Source: Chrysogorgia sp. JL179-B06 (taxonomy: Eukaryota > Cnidaria > Anthozoa > Scleralcyonacea > Chrysogorgiidae). From it: a DNA stretch of 64,000 nt. Positions 63,366 to 64,000 of the stretch are shown here, in pieces. The notes under the pieces were generated by a model that was not told the origin of the DNA, searched no databases, and saw nothing but the letters and a program-made list of their open reading frames with translations. The position numbers and the translations under genes were made by a program. How positions within the stretch are numbered: the stretch's first letter is position 1; every line of letters begins with the position of its first letter. The DNA lies in contig JAYKKM010000451.1 of assembly GCA_035772405.1 (NCBI GenBank), positions 310,001 to 374,000 on the forward strand, written 5' to 3'.

Positions 63366-63834
63366 GTTATTTACCGGTTTGGAGGTCCGTATGGAGAAAT
63401 ATTTCCTGAGGTCTCAAAAACGGCCCGAGGCCGCAGGCCGAGGGACGTTTTTGAGACAAGGGAAATATTTCTCCATACGGACCGACCAAAACGGTGAATA
63501 ATTTATTTATTTTTTTCCTTAATATCTTGGCTTGTTTTTTTGGTCGTCATCAGTATTTCTAGTCAGTGGACAAAAAAGAAAAGTCTGTGCTTTTTCTTCG
63601 TCAAAGGAAATTGAGAGTTAAGTCTCTATCGGGATAAAAATATCACTTATATGTCTTTCAATATGTTCAATCTCGTTTGAGTTCATTTTCAAATGTTTTT
63701 AGAATATTTTACGGCTTATAAAACGCATTTAAAACTGAAATTATGTCGAGCGGTCCGTGTGGGCTCATACGGACCGCTCGTTAGCCAATCAGAAAGCAGG
63801 ATTTGGTAGGATACGCACCGGAAAAAAATAAATA
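63366..63834. mobile_element. MITE inserted in the microsatellite
   Basis: The ends are inverted (TTATTTACCGGT and ACCGGAAAAAAATAA). Inside are a strong palindrome (TATGGAGAAATATTTC with its complement, 63390-63485) and a short one (GAGCGGTCCGT...ACGGACCGCTC, 63749-63780). Microsatellite lies on both sides. Confidence 0.7.
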
Positions 63835-64000
63835 GAGATATATAGAGATATATAGAGATAGAGATATATATATAGATAGAGATATATAGAGATAGAGATA
63901 TATAGAGATAGAGATATAGAGATAGAGATATATAGAGATAGAGATATATAGAGATAGAGATAGAGATATATAGAGATAGAGATATATAGAGATAGAGATA
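63835..64000. repeat. (ATAGAGATAT)n microsatellite, right block
   Basis: Continuation of the simple repeat to the end of the window. Confidence 0.9.

Overview
The window looks like AT-rich animal genomic DNA, probably from a cnidarian or another aquatic invertebrate. It is built almost entirely of mobile elements and dominated by nested Polinton/Maverick (adintovirus-like) elements. The host guess rests on the transposon fauna (CR1-like LINEs with a 2A-like motif, a BEL/Pao remnant, a Penelope remnant, many foldback MITEs) and is not proven. No bacterial-type operon, tRNA, rRNA or CRISPR array was seen.

Layout. Positions 1-220 are an ATATATCTCTG-type simple repeat. Positions 221-907 are a fragment of Polinton copy C. 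Positions 908-42706 are a full-length Polinton, copy A, about 41.8 kb, with AGT...ACT termini, terminal inverted repeats (TIRs) and an ATACA duplication; it sits inside copy C. Positions 42707-42749 are the other side of C's target gene, fused to 42750-53110. That last stretch is copy B, inverted relative to A: it has one TIR and the accessory arm, and stops inside the penton gene. Positions 53115-57330 are a nearly intact LINE. From 57.4 kb to 64 kb come foldbacks, a BEL/Pao integrase remnant, a minisatellite, a Penelope remnant split by a DNA transposon, and AT/AG microsatellite with a MITE in it.

Copy A carries the Polinton core set: retrovirus-type integrase, penton-like minor capsid protein, double-jelly-roll major capsid protein, adenain-like cysteine protease, FtsK/HerA-type packaging ATPase and protein-primed PolB. 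It also has several small basic peptides with a repeated QKGG motif, likely protease-matured core or membrane-active peptides. Around this core are accessory genes: a Fic-domain enzyme, a SET-domain methyltransferase, a protein whose first residues resemble the histone H3 tail, a spliced acidic gene, and two arms filled with tiny paralogous genes. I name these families here: family S (small beta-rich, hydrophobic-x-x-[DNK]-C), family Z (Cys/His zinc-binding), family G (PCGxC) and family L (a long protein of unknown function). Several genes have near-canonical TATA boxes and some are divergently paired, pointing to host RNA polymerase II transcription.

Copy A is not an active element as written. 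PolB is split by an 8 kb block holding a LINE fragment, a solo LTR, nested MITEs and a splice-bounded host-like exon. Many core genes carry single-base indels, mostly in homopolymers, so either decay or assembly error is possible. A was also amplified locally: a 1.06 kb accessory unit present once in B occurs three times in A.
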